From Beijerinckiaceae bacterium (lineage in GTDB: Bacteria; Pseudomonadota; Alphaproteobacteria; Rhizobiales; Beijerinckiaceae), in the NCBI GenBank assembly GCA_947370975.1, contig CANBNG010000007.1:1-64000 (forward strand): 64,000 nt of DNA, read 5' to 3'. Numbering within the stretch: position 1 is the first letter of the stretch; the number at the start of each line of letters is the position of its first letter. Under the pieces are notes generated by a model that saw nothing but the letters and a program-made list of their open reading frames with translations, was not told where the DNA came from and ran no database searches. The position numbers and the translations under genes are program-made. This document shows positions 20,166 to 29,260 of this stretch, piece by piece.

Positions 20166-20364
20166 CGCGTCGTCTCCCGTCATCAAGCTCTGACTTTGCA
20201 ATTATCAATACATAATTTTCACGTCCAGCAATACATATGGACCGAAGCACAAGCAGAAGCGGGCATGATGGCTCACAGCGGGTGCTTGCCTGTCTCGCAG
20301 ACGCTCCGTAAGGTCGAGCCGCTGTTAGAGGGCTGTGAACAAGGCCTCAGAAAAAGGCGGGGCA

Positions 20365-21981
20365 ATGCTGCAGAGGGTGGCCGATTACGACACGCTGCGG
20401 CGGACGTTTCGCTGGCATGTGCCAGACCATTTCAACATCGGCGTCGCGGTCTGCGACGATTGGGCGGCTCGCGAGCCGCAGCGTCCTGCGCTCATTGAAT
20501 GGACGCCGCGCGGCCTCATTTTCCACAGCTACGAAGAGATGCGGCAGGCCTCCAACCGGCTCGCGCATGCCCTGGTGCGCCAGGGCGTCATGCCGGGAGA
20601 TCGCGTTGCGCTCCTTTTGCCGCAATCGCCCGAAACGCTCATCGCGCATCTGGCCATCTACAAGGTCGGCGCAGTGGCCCTGCCGCTCGCAGCGCTGTTT
20701 GGCATCGATGCGCTCGAATACAGGCTGACCGATTCACAAGCGGCCGCTGTCATCACCGATGCGGGTGGCGTCCGCAAATTGCGCGAGATCGGCGCGGGGC
20801 GTCTGCCCGATTTGCGTCTCGTTCTCAGCACGGACGGGGCAGAGGGTTCCGTGCGCGACCTCCGGGCCGACATGGCGCGCGAGTCTTGCGAATTTGTCGC
20901 GCGCGATACCCGCGCCGATGAGCCGGCCTTGATGATCTATACGTCGGGCACGACAGGCCAGGCCAAGGGCGCTTTGCATGGGCATCGCGTGCTGCTCGGC
21001 CATGTGCCCGGCGTGCAGTTCCCGCATGAATTTTTGCCCCAGCCCGGCGACCGCATGTGGACGCCCGCCGATTGGGCTTGGGCCGGCGGATTGCTGAATG
21101 TGCTTCTGCCATCGCTCTATCTTGGCGTTGCCGTAGTCTGCCGCAAGTTCGAGCGCTTCGATCCCGAGGCCGCGCTGGCCTTGATTGATGAAGCCTCGAT
21201 CCGCAATGCCTTCATCCCGCCGACAGCCCTGCGAATGCTGCGCGCCATTCCCGTGCCGCGCAAAAAATTCAGGCTCGATCTGCGCACCTTGGCCTCTGGC
21301 GGCGAGTCGCTTGGCGCGGAGGTTTATGATTGGGGCCGCGAGGCCTTCGGCCTCACGATCAATGAATTTTACGGCCAGACAGAATGCAATCTGGTGCTCG
21401 CCTCCTGCGCCGCGCTCGGCGTGTCGCGCGCAGGCGCTATCGGGCGCGCCGTGCCGGGGCATGATGTGGCCATCCTGCGCAAGGATGGCTCGGTCTGCGC
21501 GGTCGATGAAATGGGCGAGGTCGCGGTGGCGCGGCCCAACCCTGTCATGTTTCTCGAATATTGGCGTCGTCCCGAGGCGACCGCCGAGAAATTCATCGGC
21601 GACTGGATGACGACGGGCGATCTCGCCCGTCAGGATGGCGACGGCTATGTGCATTTTGTCGGCCGCGATGATGATGTCATCACCTCGTCTGGCTATCGCA
21701 TCGGACCGTGTGAAATCGAGGATTGCCTGCTGCGCCATCCTGCGGTCGCCAATGCCGCGGCTGTCGGCAAACCCGATGCGTTGCGCACCGAAATCGTGAA
21801 AGCCTTCATCGTCCTGAAGGCGGATTTCGCGCCCTCGCAGGCTTTGGCCGAGGACATCCGCCTTTTCGTGCGCGGGCGTCTGTCGGCCCATGAATATCCG
21901 CGCGAGATCGCCTTTGTGGGCGATCTTCCGCTCACCACCAGCGGCAAGGTGATCCGCCGATTGCTGCGCGAGCAGGGCTAG
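20365..21981 (+). CDS. AMP-forming acyl-CoA synthetase (acetyl-CoA synthetase-like)
   Basis: This enzyme activates a carboxylate through an acyl-adenylate to its CoA thioester. The 538-residue protein has the AMP-binding signature LMIYTSGTTGQAKGALHGH, the NEFYGQTECN motif, the TGDLARQDGDGYVHFVGRDDD hinge (A8 region) and the catalytic Lys in TSGKVIRR at the end. It resembles the short acetyl- or medium-chain acyl-CoA ligases (AcsA-like) rather than long-chain FadD. AAGGCGGGG just before the ATG at 20365 decides the start over an upstream GTG. There is no pathway context, so the substrate stays open. Confidence 0.9.
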   Translation: MLQRVADYDTLRRTFRWHVPDHFNIGVAVCDDWAAREPQRPALIEWTPRGLIFHSYEEMRQASNRLAHALVRQGVMPGDRVALLLPQSPETLIAHLAIYKVGAVALPLAALFGIDALEYRLTDSQAAAVITDAGGVRKLREIGAGRLPDLRLVLSTDGAEGSVRDLRADMARESCEFVARDTRADEPALMIYTSGTTGQAKGALHGHRVLLGHVPGVQFPHEFLPQPGDRMWTPADWAWAGGLLNVLLPSLYLGVAVVCRKFERFDPEAALALIDEASIRNAFIPPTALRMLRAIPVPRKKFRLDLRTLASGGESLGAEVYDWGREAFGLTINEFYGQTECNLVLASCAALGVSRAGAIGRAVPGHDVAILRKDGSVCAVDEMGEVAVARPNPVMFLEYWRRPEATAEKFIGDWMTTGDLARQDGDGYVHFVGRDDDVITSSGYRIGPCEIEDCLLRHPAVANAAAVGKPDALRTEIVKAFIVLKADFAPSQALAEDIRLFVRGRLSAHEYPREIAFVGDLPLTTSGKVIRRLLREQG

Positions 21982-21992
21982 ACGAATCCGTT

Positions 21993-23189
21993 CTAGCCGA
22001 GCAGGCCCGTGCGCAGCCCGGCAGGGGCCAGCGGATTGTCCTCCATCGCCGCGCGGTCGGGCGTGTCGGTACGCGCAATATTGGCGAAAGCCGCCCAGAG
22101 CTTTTCGACAAATTCCGGCGCGAGATCTTTCAGGATGAAGACGATGCGCGTTGTGTGATCGGCATCGGGCCAGGCGTCCAGCCGCACCGGCGGGTGGAAT
22201 ACATGCTGCACGCCATGGATCACGAGCGGGCGGCTGAGGTCATCTGCCAGCGCGACAATGCCTTTCACGCGCAACAGGCTGGGGCCGTGAAACTCCCGCA
22301 ACATGCTGAGGAAGAGATCGAAGCCGCGCGGATCGAGCGGCTTGTCCGAGCGCAGGCAATGGGCGCGGATGCGCGCATCGTGCCGGTTCACATCGTGCTT
22401 GTGATGATGGCCGTGTCCGTGTCCGTGTCCGTGATCGTGGTGGTGATGGCCGTGCGCGGCTTGCGCTGTTTCGACAGCCTCGGCATTCAGCCACTGGCCG
22501 ACATCGGCGCTCTTGCTGTCGGGATCATAAAGCCCGGTGTCGAAAAGATTTGCGGCGCAGGCCGTCTCCGCGTCAATCAGGCGCGCGGCGGGGTTAAGGG
22601 CGAGAAGCCGGCGCTTGAGCGAATCGACACGCAGCGCATCGTTGGGCCCTTGCAGGAGATCGGTCTTGGAGAGCACGAGGCGGTCGGCGACGGCGGCCTG
22701 TTTTACCGATTCCTCATGCGCGTCTAGCGTCGCCTCTCCATTCACCGCATCGACGAGCGTGATGACCCCCTCAAGCCGATAGCGCAGCATGAGATAAGGA
22801 TGGAACATGATCGTGTGCAGCACAGGCGCAGGATCGGCGAGGCCCGTGGTCTCGATGAGGATGCGCTTGAACGGGGTAATGCGGCCATTGTCGCGCCGGC
22901 GCAGCAAGTCCTCGAGCGTCGAGACGAGATCGCCGCGGATGGTGCAGCACAGACAGCCTGAGGACATCAGGATCATGTCGCCATCGGCCTGCTCGACGAG
23001 CAGATGATCGAGGCCAACTTCGCCAAATTCATTGATCAGGACGAGCGTGTCGGAGAGGCCGGGATCGCGCAACAGCCGGTTGAGCAGGGTCGTCTTACCC
23101 GCGCCCAGAAAGCCCGTCAGCACGGAGACGGGGATGGGCGGGCCCGGGCGGCGGGTGAGCGGGGATGAGGTCTCGTCCGGCGCGCTCAT
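21993..23189 (-). CDS. CobW/COG0523-family GTPase with His-rich metal-binding loop
   Basis: COG0523 GTPases are metallochaperones or insertases for zinc, cobalt or other metals. The product (398 residues) has Walker A GFLGAGKTTLLN, the invariant GCLCCTIRGD metal site (CxCC), the ETTGLADPAPV switch and the LVLSKTDL base-recognition motif. A run of alternating His and Gly with Asp and Lys lies in the middle (coded by 22395-22450) and the CobW C-terminal domain follows. The start overlaps the stop of the upstream carboxypeptidase gene by four bases, so the two are co-translated. No Zur box was identified. Whether it serves Zn or Co (cobST are 2.7 kb away) is unresolved. Confidence 0.93.
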   Translation of the reverse strand: MSAPDETSSPLTRRPGPPIPVSVLTGFLGAGKTTLLNRLLRDPGLSDTLVLINEFGEVGLDHLLVEQADGDMILMSSGCLCCTIRGDLVSTLEDLLRRRDNGRITPFKRILIETTGLADPAPVLHTIMFHPYLMLRYRLEGVITLVDAVNGEATLDAHEESVKQAAVADRLVLSKTDLLQGPNDALRVDSLKRRLLALNPAARLIDAETACAANLFDTGLYDPDSKSADVGQWLNAEAVETAQAAHGHHHHDHGHGHGHGHHHKHDVNRHDARIRAHCLRSDKPLDPRGFDLFLSMLREFHGPSLLRVKGIVALADDLSRPLVIHGVQHVFHPPVRLDAWPDADHTTRIVFILKDLAPEFVEKLWAAFANIARTDTPDRAAMEDNPLAPAGLRTGLLG

Positions 23190-24538
23190 TGGGCTTTCTC
23201 CTTGGCCTTGCTCGCCGCTTTCACGGGGGTGGGTTTGGCCGATGTGTTTTTCACAAGCGGCTTTTTTCTGGCCGCGGCTGTGTGCTTTTTCACAGCTGAC
23301 TTCGGCGCAGGCAAGCTTTTCACGGCAATGGCGCGTGATGCGGTTGCACCAATCCCCGGCTGCGGGGCAAAGGCGATGGCGCTGGCGGCCGTGGGTGCGG
23401 CAGCGATTGCGCCTGGAATGTCGCGTGGGGCGGCGCGCGCCTGAGCCACCGGGCCGGTCCAGTTCGGCTTGCGCCCGACGAAGACGTCGATGGGCTCGAA
23501 CACCGGACGGGGGCCCAGCACCAGCTGGCGGTTTGGCGGTCGCCCGTCATTGGCAAAAAACGCGGCAGGGCTCTCGTCTGCGGCCGGGGCGGGCGCGCCC
23601 ACGACAGCCAGATCGTCTTCCTGCACGACTTTCTTGTGCCGTCCGCAAATTTCCTCGCGCATGTTGGGCGCCGGGCCTTGCAGGTCGGCGAGGCTGTCGA
23701 GCATGGCCGGGCGGAAGGAGCCGGAGGCGGCAAAGCCTGCATCGAAAAGATTGGCCGCCTTGATCGTGCGCACCTTGGCATTATGCGAGCCCATCACGAC
23801 GACGACAATCTGCCGACCGCCGCGCCGGGCGCTCGCGACGACATTGAAGCCCGAGGCGCAGACAAAGCCGGTTTTCATGCCGTCAGCGCCAGGATAACGG
23901 CCGATCAAGCCGTTGTGGGTCGGAATGATGCGCTCGCCCAGCCGCAGCGCGCCAATGCCATAGAGCTCGGCCTGCTCGGGAAATTCCATGTAGAGCGCAC
24001 GGGCGAGCAGTGCCAGATCGCGGGCCGAACTCACATGGGCGGGGTCATGCAGGCCATTCGGATTGACGAAATGCGATTGCCGCATGCCAAGCGCACGCGC
24101 CGACTGGTTCATTTCATCGGCGAAATCCTCGACCGATCCGGAAATGCCCTCGGCGATCATGACCGCGAGATCATTGGCCGATTTCACCATCAGCATCTTC
24201 AGGGCATTGTCGAGCGTGACCTCAACCCCCGGATTGAACCCCATTTTCGAGGGTGGGGCCCGCGAGGCGCGCAGCGACATGACGAAGGGCGTGTCCATGC
24301 TCACACGGCCCGCGCGCACGGCCTTGAGCGCGACATAGGCGGTCATGAGCTTGGTCAGCGAGGCAGGAAACCAGGGCCGCGTCGCCTCGTCCTGCGCAAT
24401 CACCTGTCCGGTCACAAGATCAGCGACAAGCGAGGGCGCTGCGTGGGCGGGCGCGGCCAGGCCAAGCGAAAGCCCCACCAGCGCCGCGGCGCAGGACAGG
24501 CGATGGCAAAATCGGGCCGTCACGACAAAAAATTGCAT
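23186..24538 (-). CDS. D-alanyl-D-alanine carboxypeptidase (DacA/PBP5-like serine peptidase)
   Basis: This enzyme trims the terminal D-Ala from peptidoglycan stem peptides in the periplasm. The 450-residue precursor starts with a signal peptide (cleavage near AAPAHAA) and carries all three penicillin-binding motifs of the S11 family: SLTK, SAN (KSANDLAVM) and KTG (DGMKTGF). After the catalytic domain comes a long low-complexity tail rich in Ala, Pro and Lys, ending KAKEKAQ. This basic tail is longer than in PBP5, lacks an obvious amphipathic anchor and may bind wall polymers. The start at 24538 gives the signal peptide; the longer frame does not. It is coupled to the CobW gene. Confidence 0.94.
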   Translation of the reverse strand: MQFFVVTARFCHRLSCAAALVGLSLGLAAPAHAAPSLVADLVTGQVIAQDEATRPWFPASLTKLMTAYVALKAVRAGRVSMDTPFVMSLRASRAPPSKMGFNPGVEVTLDNALKMLMVKSANDLAVMIAEGISGSVEDFADEMNQSARALGMRQSHFVNPNGLHDPAHVSSARDLALLARALYMEFPEQAELYGIGALRLGERIIPTHNGLIGRYPGADGMKTGFVCASGFNVVASARRGGRQIVVVVMGSHNAKVRTIKAANLFDAGFAASGSFRPAMLDSLADLQGPAPNMREEICGRHKKVVQEDDLAVVGAPAPAADESPAAFFANDGRPPNRQLVLGPRPVFEPIDVFVGRKPNWTGPVAQARAAPRDIPGAIAAAPTAASAIAFAPQPGIGATASRAIAVKSLPAPKSAVKKHTAAARKKPLVKNTSAKPTPVKAASKAKEKAQ

Positions 24539-24638
24539 CACCTGATCCCGGCGGCGCTTTGCGCGAGGGCTGCCGCGCGCGCCTCCAATTTGCGCCAAAC
24601 CCGATGGGATATCCAGTTCGGGTGCGGCATTTTTGGGG

Positions 24639-24944
24639 CTAACGGGTCGGCTGTTCGCCCGGCGCGCGCGCCTCGATGGCCAGCGCATGCACGCCATCCT
24701 TCAGCTCGGCTGCGACCAGCGCATTGATGGCACGGTGACGCTCGATCCGGCTCTTGCCTGCAAAGGCTTCAGACACCACCTTGATTCGGAAGTGGGTTTC
24801 GCCGCGCTCGGGCACGCCGCCTGGATGCATCATATGGCCCGCGTGCTGGGCGGATTCGTCAATGACCTCCAGCGCGAGGGGATTTAGCGCCGCGGTGAGT
24901 TTTGCAGAAATTGTGTCCTTAACGGTCGCGCTCTTTTGCGTCAT
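24639..24944 (-). CDS. bolA: BolA-family protein
   Basis: BolA proteins pair with monothiol glutaredoxins and take part in iron-sulphur handling and in morphology or stress control. The 101-residue product has the class signature of helix, VIDESAQHAGH, a loop, then ETHFRIKVVSEAFAGKSRIERHR and a C-terminal helix ending HALAIEARAP. The histidine in ERHR and those in SAQHAGH are candidate cluster ligands. The start at 24944 has AAGG 6-7 bases upstream; the longer frame adds ten unrelated residues. It lies 100 bases upstream of the carboxypeptidase on the same strand, next to a divergent DnaJ-domain gene, an arrangement seen widely in Hyphomicrobiales. Confidence 0.95.
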   Translation of the reverse strand: MTQKSATVKDTISAKLTAALNPLALEVIDESAQHAGHMMHPGGVPERGETHFRIKVVSEAFAGKSRIERHRAINALVAAELKDGVHALAIEARAPGEQPTR

Positions 24945-25179
24945 GATAGGCCTTCTGCTTCGCTCAGGTTCCATTCGGGATTCGGGGACTTCCTAGCATA
25001 TTTGCCGCCGCAAGCGGCTGGTCGGGACCGTCTGGGGTGCGCCCGAGACGATGTCCGGAGAGCCATTTGTGTGTTGTGCCAGATCTTTCACCGGTGGTGG
25101 GCACTTTTATCGCCATCTGCCAGCGTCACTCGGCCACGCCTCCTTGCCCGGAGGATGGCCCGCCCATAATGTCCGCCGC

Positions 25180-25779
25180 ATGGATTTGAACTCGCCTTTG
25201 TTCCGGCGCATCCGCGTCAAGCCCGAGCCGCAGCCGCGACCGTCAGCGATTCGCTGCGATCATCCCGGCTGCGAAATTGGCGGTGAATTCCGCGCGCCCA
25301 AGGGACGGCTGCGCGAGGGCGAATATTTTTGTTTCTGCCTCGACCACGTCCGCGAATATAATGCCTCGTATAATTACTTCCGCGACATGACCGATGATGA
25401 TGTCGCCAAATACCAGAAAGAGGCTGTGGTCGGGCACCGGCCGACCTGGAATATGGGCGTCAATCGCGGCGGCAAGGGCCATCGCGAGGAGGGCGTCGAG
25501 CCCGACGGCTTTGTCGATCCCATGGGGATCTTCCGCAATCGCACGCGCGACCCCTCGCAGGAGGGTACGCGCCGGCCCCGATATGGCCTTGCTGCGATGA
25601 AGGCGCTTACAACGCTGGGTCTTGACGAAACGGCAGATGCAGAAACGATCAAGGCGCGCTACAAGGAACTGGTCAAACGGCTGCATCCGGACGCCAATGG
25701 TGGCGACCGGTCACTGGAAGACCGCCTGCGTGAGATCATTCACGCATATAATTTTTTGAAATCGGCCAAGCTCGCCTGA
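25180..25779 (+). CDS. DnaJ domain-containing protein
   Basis: This 199-residue protein ends in a J-domain (about residues 140-198) with the HPD motif in RLHPDANGGD, which stimulates DnaK-type ATPases. The N-terminal two thirds are a conserved alphaproteobacterial module with Cys residues (RCDHPGCEIGGEFRAPKG, then YFCFCLDHVREYN) that could bind metal, and an aromatic segment YNYFRDM. The ATG at 25180 is the family start. It is 73 bases upstream of cobS in the same direction, and the conserved DnaJ-cobST order suggests co-expression, though any role as a chelatase chaperone is inference. Confidence 0.92.
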   Translation: MDLNSPLFRRIRVKPEPQPRPSAIRCDHPGCEIGGEFRAPKGRLREGEYFCFCLDHVREYNASYNYFRDMTDDDVAKYQKEAVVGHRPTWNMGVNRGGKGHREEGVEPDGFVDPMGIFRNRTRDPSQEGTRRPRYGLAAMKALTTLGLDETADAETIKARYKELVKRLHPDANGGDRSLEDRLREIIHAYNFLKSAKLA

Positions 25780-25852
25780 TAGCTTGGCCGCTGTCCGGCC
25801 ACACGGCCCAATATATGCCCCGCGCGCATCAATTCGCGGGTACGGAGGTATG

Positions 25853-26839
25853 ATGCAAACGACAGCGACGTCCCCGGGCATGCCGGACACCAAGGTCTCG
25901 GTACGCCAGGTCTTTGGTATCGATCTGGATATGGAAGTGCCGGCCTATTCGGCCACCAGCGAACATGTTCCCGATTTCGACAAGGACTACTTGTTCGATC
26001 GTGAAACCACGCTCGCCATTCTGGCCGGCTTTGCGCGCAATCGCCGCGTCATGGTCACGGGCTATCACGGCACCGGCAAATCGACTCACATCGAGCAGGT
26101 TGCGGCGCGCCTGAACTGGCCTTGCGTGCGCATCAATCTCGACAGCCATGTTTCGCGCATCGATCTCGTCGGCAAGGACGCGATCGTGCTCAAGGACGGC
26201 AAGCAGATCACGGAATTCCGTGACGGCATCCTGCCCTGGGCGTTGCAGAACAATATCGCGCTCTGCTTCGACGAATATGACGCGGGTCGCCCGGACGTGA
26301 TGTTCGTCATCCAGCGCGTGCTGGAAGTGTCGGGCCGCCTGACGCTGCTCGATCAGAACCGCGTCATTCGTCCCCATCCCGCGTTCCGCCTGTTTGCCAC
26401 CGCCAATACGGTGGGTCTGGGCGATACGTCGGGCCTCTATCACGGCACGCAGCAGATCAATCAGGGCCAGATGGACCGTTGGTCCATCGTGACGACGCTC
26501 AATTATCTGCCCCACGACAAGGAAGTGGATATCGTGCTGGCCAAGTCGCCGCACTACCACAAGGTCAAGGACGGCCGCGACATCGTCAACAAGATGGTCC
26601 GCGTCGCCGATCTCACCCGCAACGCATTCATGGCCGGCGACCTGTCGACCGTCATGAGCCCGCGCACGGTGATCACCTGGTCCGAGAATGCCGACATCTT
26701 CAAGGATATCGGCTTCGCGTTCCGGCTGACCTTCCTGAACAAATGCGATGAACTCGAACGCGCTTTGGTGGCAGAATTCTACCAGCGCTGCTTCGGTCAG
26801 GAATTGCCCGAGAGCTCGGTCAATGTCGCAATGACCTGA
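25853..26839 (+). CDS. cobS: Aerobic cobaltochelatase subunit CobS
   Basis: CobS is the AAA+ (MoxR-like) motor subunit that, with CobT and CobN, inserts cobalt into hydrogenobyrinic acid a,c-diamide in the aerobic B12 pathway. The 328-residue product has Walker A GYHGTGKSTH, Walker B ALCFDEYDAG, sensor 1 LFATANT and an arginine-finger region near QMDRWS. A GGAGG sits one base before the first ATG and four before the second, so the second (25853) is the better start. cobT follows after 73 bases; cobN is not in the window. Confidence 0.97.
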   Translation: MQTTATSPGMPDTKVSVRQVFGIDLDMEVPAYSATSEHVPDFDKDYLFDRETTLAILAGFARNRRVMVTGYHGTGKSTHIEQVAARLNWPCVRINLDSHVSRIDLVGKDAIVLKDGKQITEFRDGILPWALQNNIALCFDEYDAGRPDVMFVIQRVLEVSGRLTLLDQNRVIRPHPAFRLFATANTVGLGDTSGLYHGTQQINQGQMDRWSIVTTLNYLPHDKEVDIVLAKSPHYHKVKDGRDIVNKMVRVADLTRNAFMAGDLSTVMSPRTVITWSENADIFKDIGFAFRLTFLNKCDELERALVAEFYQRCFGQELPESSVNVAMT

Positions 26840-26912
26840 ATGCTGCCGAAAGGCCCGGCTGTGCGCCGGGCCTCTCACCACCGGCAATAGCTTCGGGGAA
26901 GAACAGACTGTC

Positions 26913-28850
26913 ATGTCGACCAATCGCAAGCCGCCCACCAAGTCCGACGCTCCCCAGGAGCCGTTCAAGCGCGCTGTCGCGAGCTGCATGCGCGCCATGT
27001 CCGGCGCCCATGAGCTTGAAGTCACCTTTGCTGCCGACCGTCCGGCCCTGATCGGCACGGGCGAGGGCGCCAAGGCGCGCCTGCCCGAGCCCGCGCGCAA
27101 ATTGTCGCCCCGCGAAGCGGCCATCGTGCGCGGCCATGCCGATTCGATGGCGCTGCGTCTTGCCTGTCATGACGAGCGCACGCATCGCAAACTTCTCCCC
27201 CAGCAGCAGAATGCGCGCGCTGTGTTTGAAGCCGTCGAACAGGCGCGCGTCGAATCGATCGGTTCGCGGCGCATGGAAGGCGTTGCCTCCAATCTCACCG
27301 CCATGCTGGACGATCGCTATCACCGCGGCACTTATGCCGAGATCTCTGACCGCGCCGATGCGCCGATGGAAGATGCGATTGCGCTGATGGTGCGCGAACG
27401 CCTGACGGGCATTGCGCCGCCGAAATCGGCGCAGAAGCTCGTCGAGCTGTGGCGCCCCATCATCGAGGATCGGGCGGGTGAGGAACTCGCCAAGCTCGAT
27501 GAATCGATCGAGAACCAGCTGGTCTTTGGCCGCGCCATCCAGAAAATGCTCGCCAATCTCGACATGATCGACGAGGCGACGCTCGACCAGAACGAGACGG
27601 GCGAAGACGAGGGCGCGGAGCAGGATCAGGATTCCGCCGATCAGGAAGAGAGCGAGGGCGAGCAGGATCAGTCCGGCCAGGCCATGCAGATGGAAAAGGC
27701 CGACGATTCGTCCGAGGATATGGAAGACGGCACAATGGACGCTTCCGAAGCGCCCGCCGGCGATCTGCTCGATGAGGAAGGTGAAGGCGAGGACGAGGAT
27801 TCGCGCGAGAGCCGCCGTCCCCCCGTGCATGGCCACGACGCTCATCGCGGCCCCGACTACAAGGCCTTCACCAACAAGTTCGATGAAATGGTGCTGGCCG
27901 AAGAATTGTGCGAGCCCGAGGAGCTGGAGCGCCTGCGCGCCTATCTCGACAAGCAATTGCACCACATGTCGGCGATTGTCGCGCGTCTGGCCAACCGCCT
28001 GCAGCGCCGCCTCATGGCGCAGCAGAATCGCTCGTGGGAATTCGACCTCGAAGAGGGCATGCTCGATCCCGCGCGCCTGTCGCGCATCGTCATCGATCCG
28101 CAGCAGCCGCTCTCGTTCAAGCGCGAGAAGGACATGAACTTCCGCGACACGGTGGTGACGCTCCTGCTCGACAATTCAGGCTCGATGCGCGGCCGCCCGA
28201 TCACGGTGGCCGCCACCTGCGCGGATATTCTCGCGCGCACGCTCGAGCGCTGTGGCGTGAAGGTCGAAATTCTCGGCTTCACCACCCGCGCCTGGAAGGG
28301 CGGCCAATCGCGCGAGGCATGGTTGCAGGCGGGCAAGCCCGCCAATCCCGGCCGCCTCAACGATCTGCGTCACATCGTCTACAAGTCGGCGGACGCGCCC
28401 TGGCGGCGTGCACGGCGCAATCTTGGCTTGATGATGCGCGAGGGCCTGCTGAAAGAGAATATCGACGGCGAGGCGCTCGACTGGGCGCACAAGCGCCTGC
28501 TGGCGCGCAGCGAGCAGCGCCGGATTCTCATGATGATTTCAGATGGCGCGCCGGTCGACGATTCAACCTTGTCGGTGAATGCCGGCAATTATCTTGAAAA
28601 GCACCTGCGCTACATCATTGAGGAAATCGAGACTCGCTCGCCGGTGGAATTGATTGCCATCGGCATCGGCCATGACGTCACGCGCTATTACAAGCGCGCG
28701 GTGACGATTGTCGATGCGGAAGAACTCGGCGGCGCGATGACGGAAAAGCTGGCTGAATTGTTCAGCGAGAACGGCATGCCGATCGCCCCGCAGCCGATGC
28801 GCATGCCGCCCAAGCCGCAGCGTCCGCCGCAGAAAACAGCCACGCGCTGA
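26913..28850 (+). CDS. cobT: Aerobic cobaltochelatase subunit CobT
   Basis: CobT is the partner of CobS, comparable to the BchD/ChlD subunit of magnesium chelatase. The 645-residue protein has an N-terminal helical domain and a very acidic linker of about 80 residues (230-310, rich in Glu, Asp, Gln). A C-terminal von Willebrand factor A domain carries the MIDAS motif DNSGSM and a later ISDGAPVDD segment. The end is a Pro/Arg/Lys tail. Length and order match CobT of Sinorhizobium and Brucella types. The two chelatase subunits form an operon closed by the strong terminator at 28914. Confidence 0.97.
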   Translation: MSTNRKPPTKSDAPQEPFKRAVASCMRAMSGAHELEVTFAADRPALIGTGEGAKARLPEPARKLSPREAAIVRGHADSMALRLACHDERTHRKLLPQQQNARAVFEAVEQARVESIGSRRMEGVASNLTAMLDDRYHRGTYAEISDRADAPMEDAIALMVRERLTGIAPPKSAQKLVELWRPIIEDRAGEELAKLDESIENQLVFGRAIQKMLANLDMIDEATLDQNETGEDEGAEQDQDSADQEESEGEQDQSGQAMQMEKADDSSEDMEDGTMDASEAPAGDLLDEEGEGEDEDSRESRRPPVHGHDAHRGPDYKAFTNKFDEMVLAEELCEPEELERLRAYLDKQLHHMSAIVARLANRLQRRLMAQQNRSWEFDLEEGMLDPARLSRIVIDPQQPLSFKREKDMNFRDTVVTLLLDNSGSMRGRPITVAATCADILARTLERCGVKVEILGFTTRAWKGGQSREAWLQAGKPANPGRLNDLRHIVYKSADAPWRRARRNLGLMMREGLLKENIDGEALDWAHKRLLARSEQRRILMMISDGAPVDDSTLSVNAGNYLEKHLRYIIEEIETRSPVELIAIGIGHDVTRYYKRAVTIVDAEELGGAMTEKLAELFSENGMPIAPQPMRMPPKPQRPPQKTATR

Positions 28851-28856
28851 AAACAA

Positions 28857-28877
28857 CCCTCTCCCAATGGGAGAGGG
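28857..28877. repeat. Inverted repeat CCCTCTCCC-AAT-GGGAGAGGG
   Basis: A perfect 9-bp stem with a 3-base loop lies just after cobT and before the main terminator. Its arms resemble the repeat at 5515-5537, so it is probably a dispersed intergenic palindrome rather than a terminator (no T-tract). Confidence 0.6.
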
Positions 28878-28913
28878 CAAGCTGCCTGCGCCCTTTCCAG
28901 AGCTACGAACAAC

Positions 28914-28943
28914 AAAAAACCCGGCGTTTCCGCCGGGTTTTTT
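28914..28943. terminator. Bidirectional intrinsic terminator between cobT and rpmB
   Basis: A 13-bp perfect stem (AAAAAACCCGGCG paired with CGCCGGGTTTTTT) with loop TTTC gives a U-tract on either strand. It serves both convergent units. Confidence 0.95.
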
Positions 28944-28963
28944 AAATCTCGATCAAAAAGCAA

Positions 28964-29260
28964 TCAGGCGGCGGGGCCGTCGACTGCCTTCTTGATGATC
29001 TCGCGCTTTAGGGCGCGGGCATTGATGGAGAGCGTGTCGTCGCTTGCCTTGAGCAGGAAAGCGTCGAGGCCGCCGCGGTGCTCCACCGAGCGCAGCGCCG
29101 CAGCTGTCACGCGCATGCGCACCGAGCGCTTCAGCGCGTCGGAGATCAGCGTGACATTGCACAGGTTCGGCAGGAACCGCGTGCGCGTCTTGTGGTTCGA
29201 GTGGCTGACGAGATTACCCGAAAGAACGGCTTTTCCGCTCAGCTCGCAACGGCGTGCCAT
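28964..29260 (-). CDS. rpmB: Large ribosomal subunit protein bL28
   Basis: bL28 is a structural protein of the 50S subunit near the exit-site tRNA. The 98-residue product begins MARRCELSGKAVLSGNLVSHSNHKT, the usual family start. It keeps Cys5 but lacks the other cysteines of the zinc-binding form, so it is the C-minus-like alphaproteobacterial version. GAGGGAA lies at good spacing before the ATG at 29260. A near-consensus promoter about 210 bases upstream implies a long leader. Confidence 0.98.
   Translation of the reverse strand: MARRCELSGKAVLSGNLVSHSNHKTRTRFLPNLCNVTLISDALKRSVRMRVTAAALRSVEHRGGLDAFLLKASDDTLSINARALKREIIKKAVDGPAA

Noticed and set aside
22395..22450. Short tandem repeat (CCGTGT-like) that could suggest a microsatellite
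   Set aside because: It is the coding of the His-Gly loop of the CobW protein, read on the other strand.
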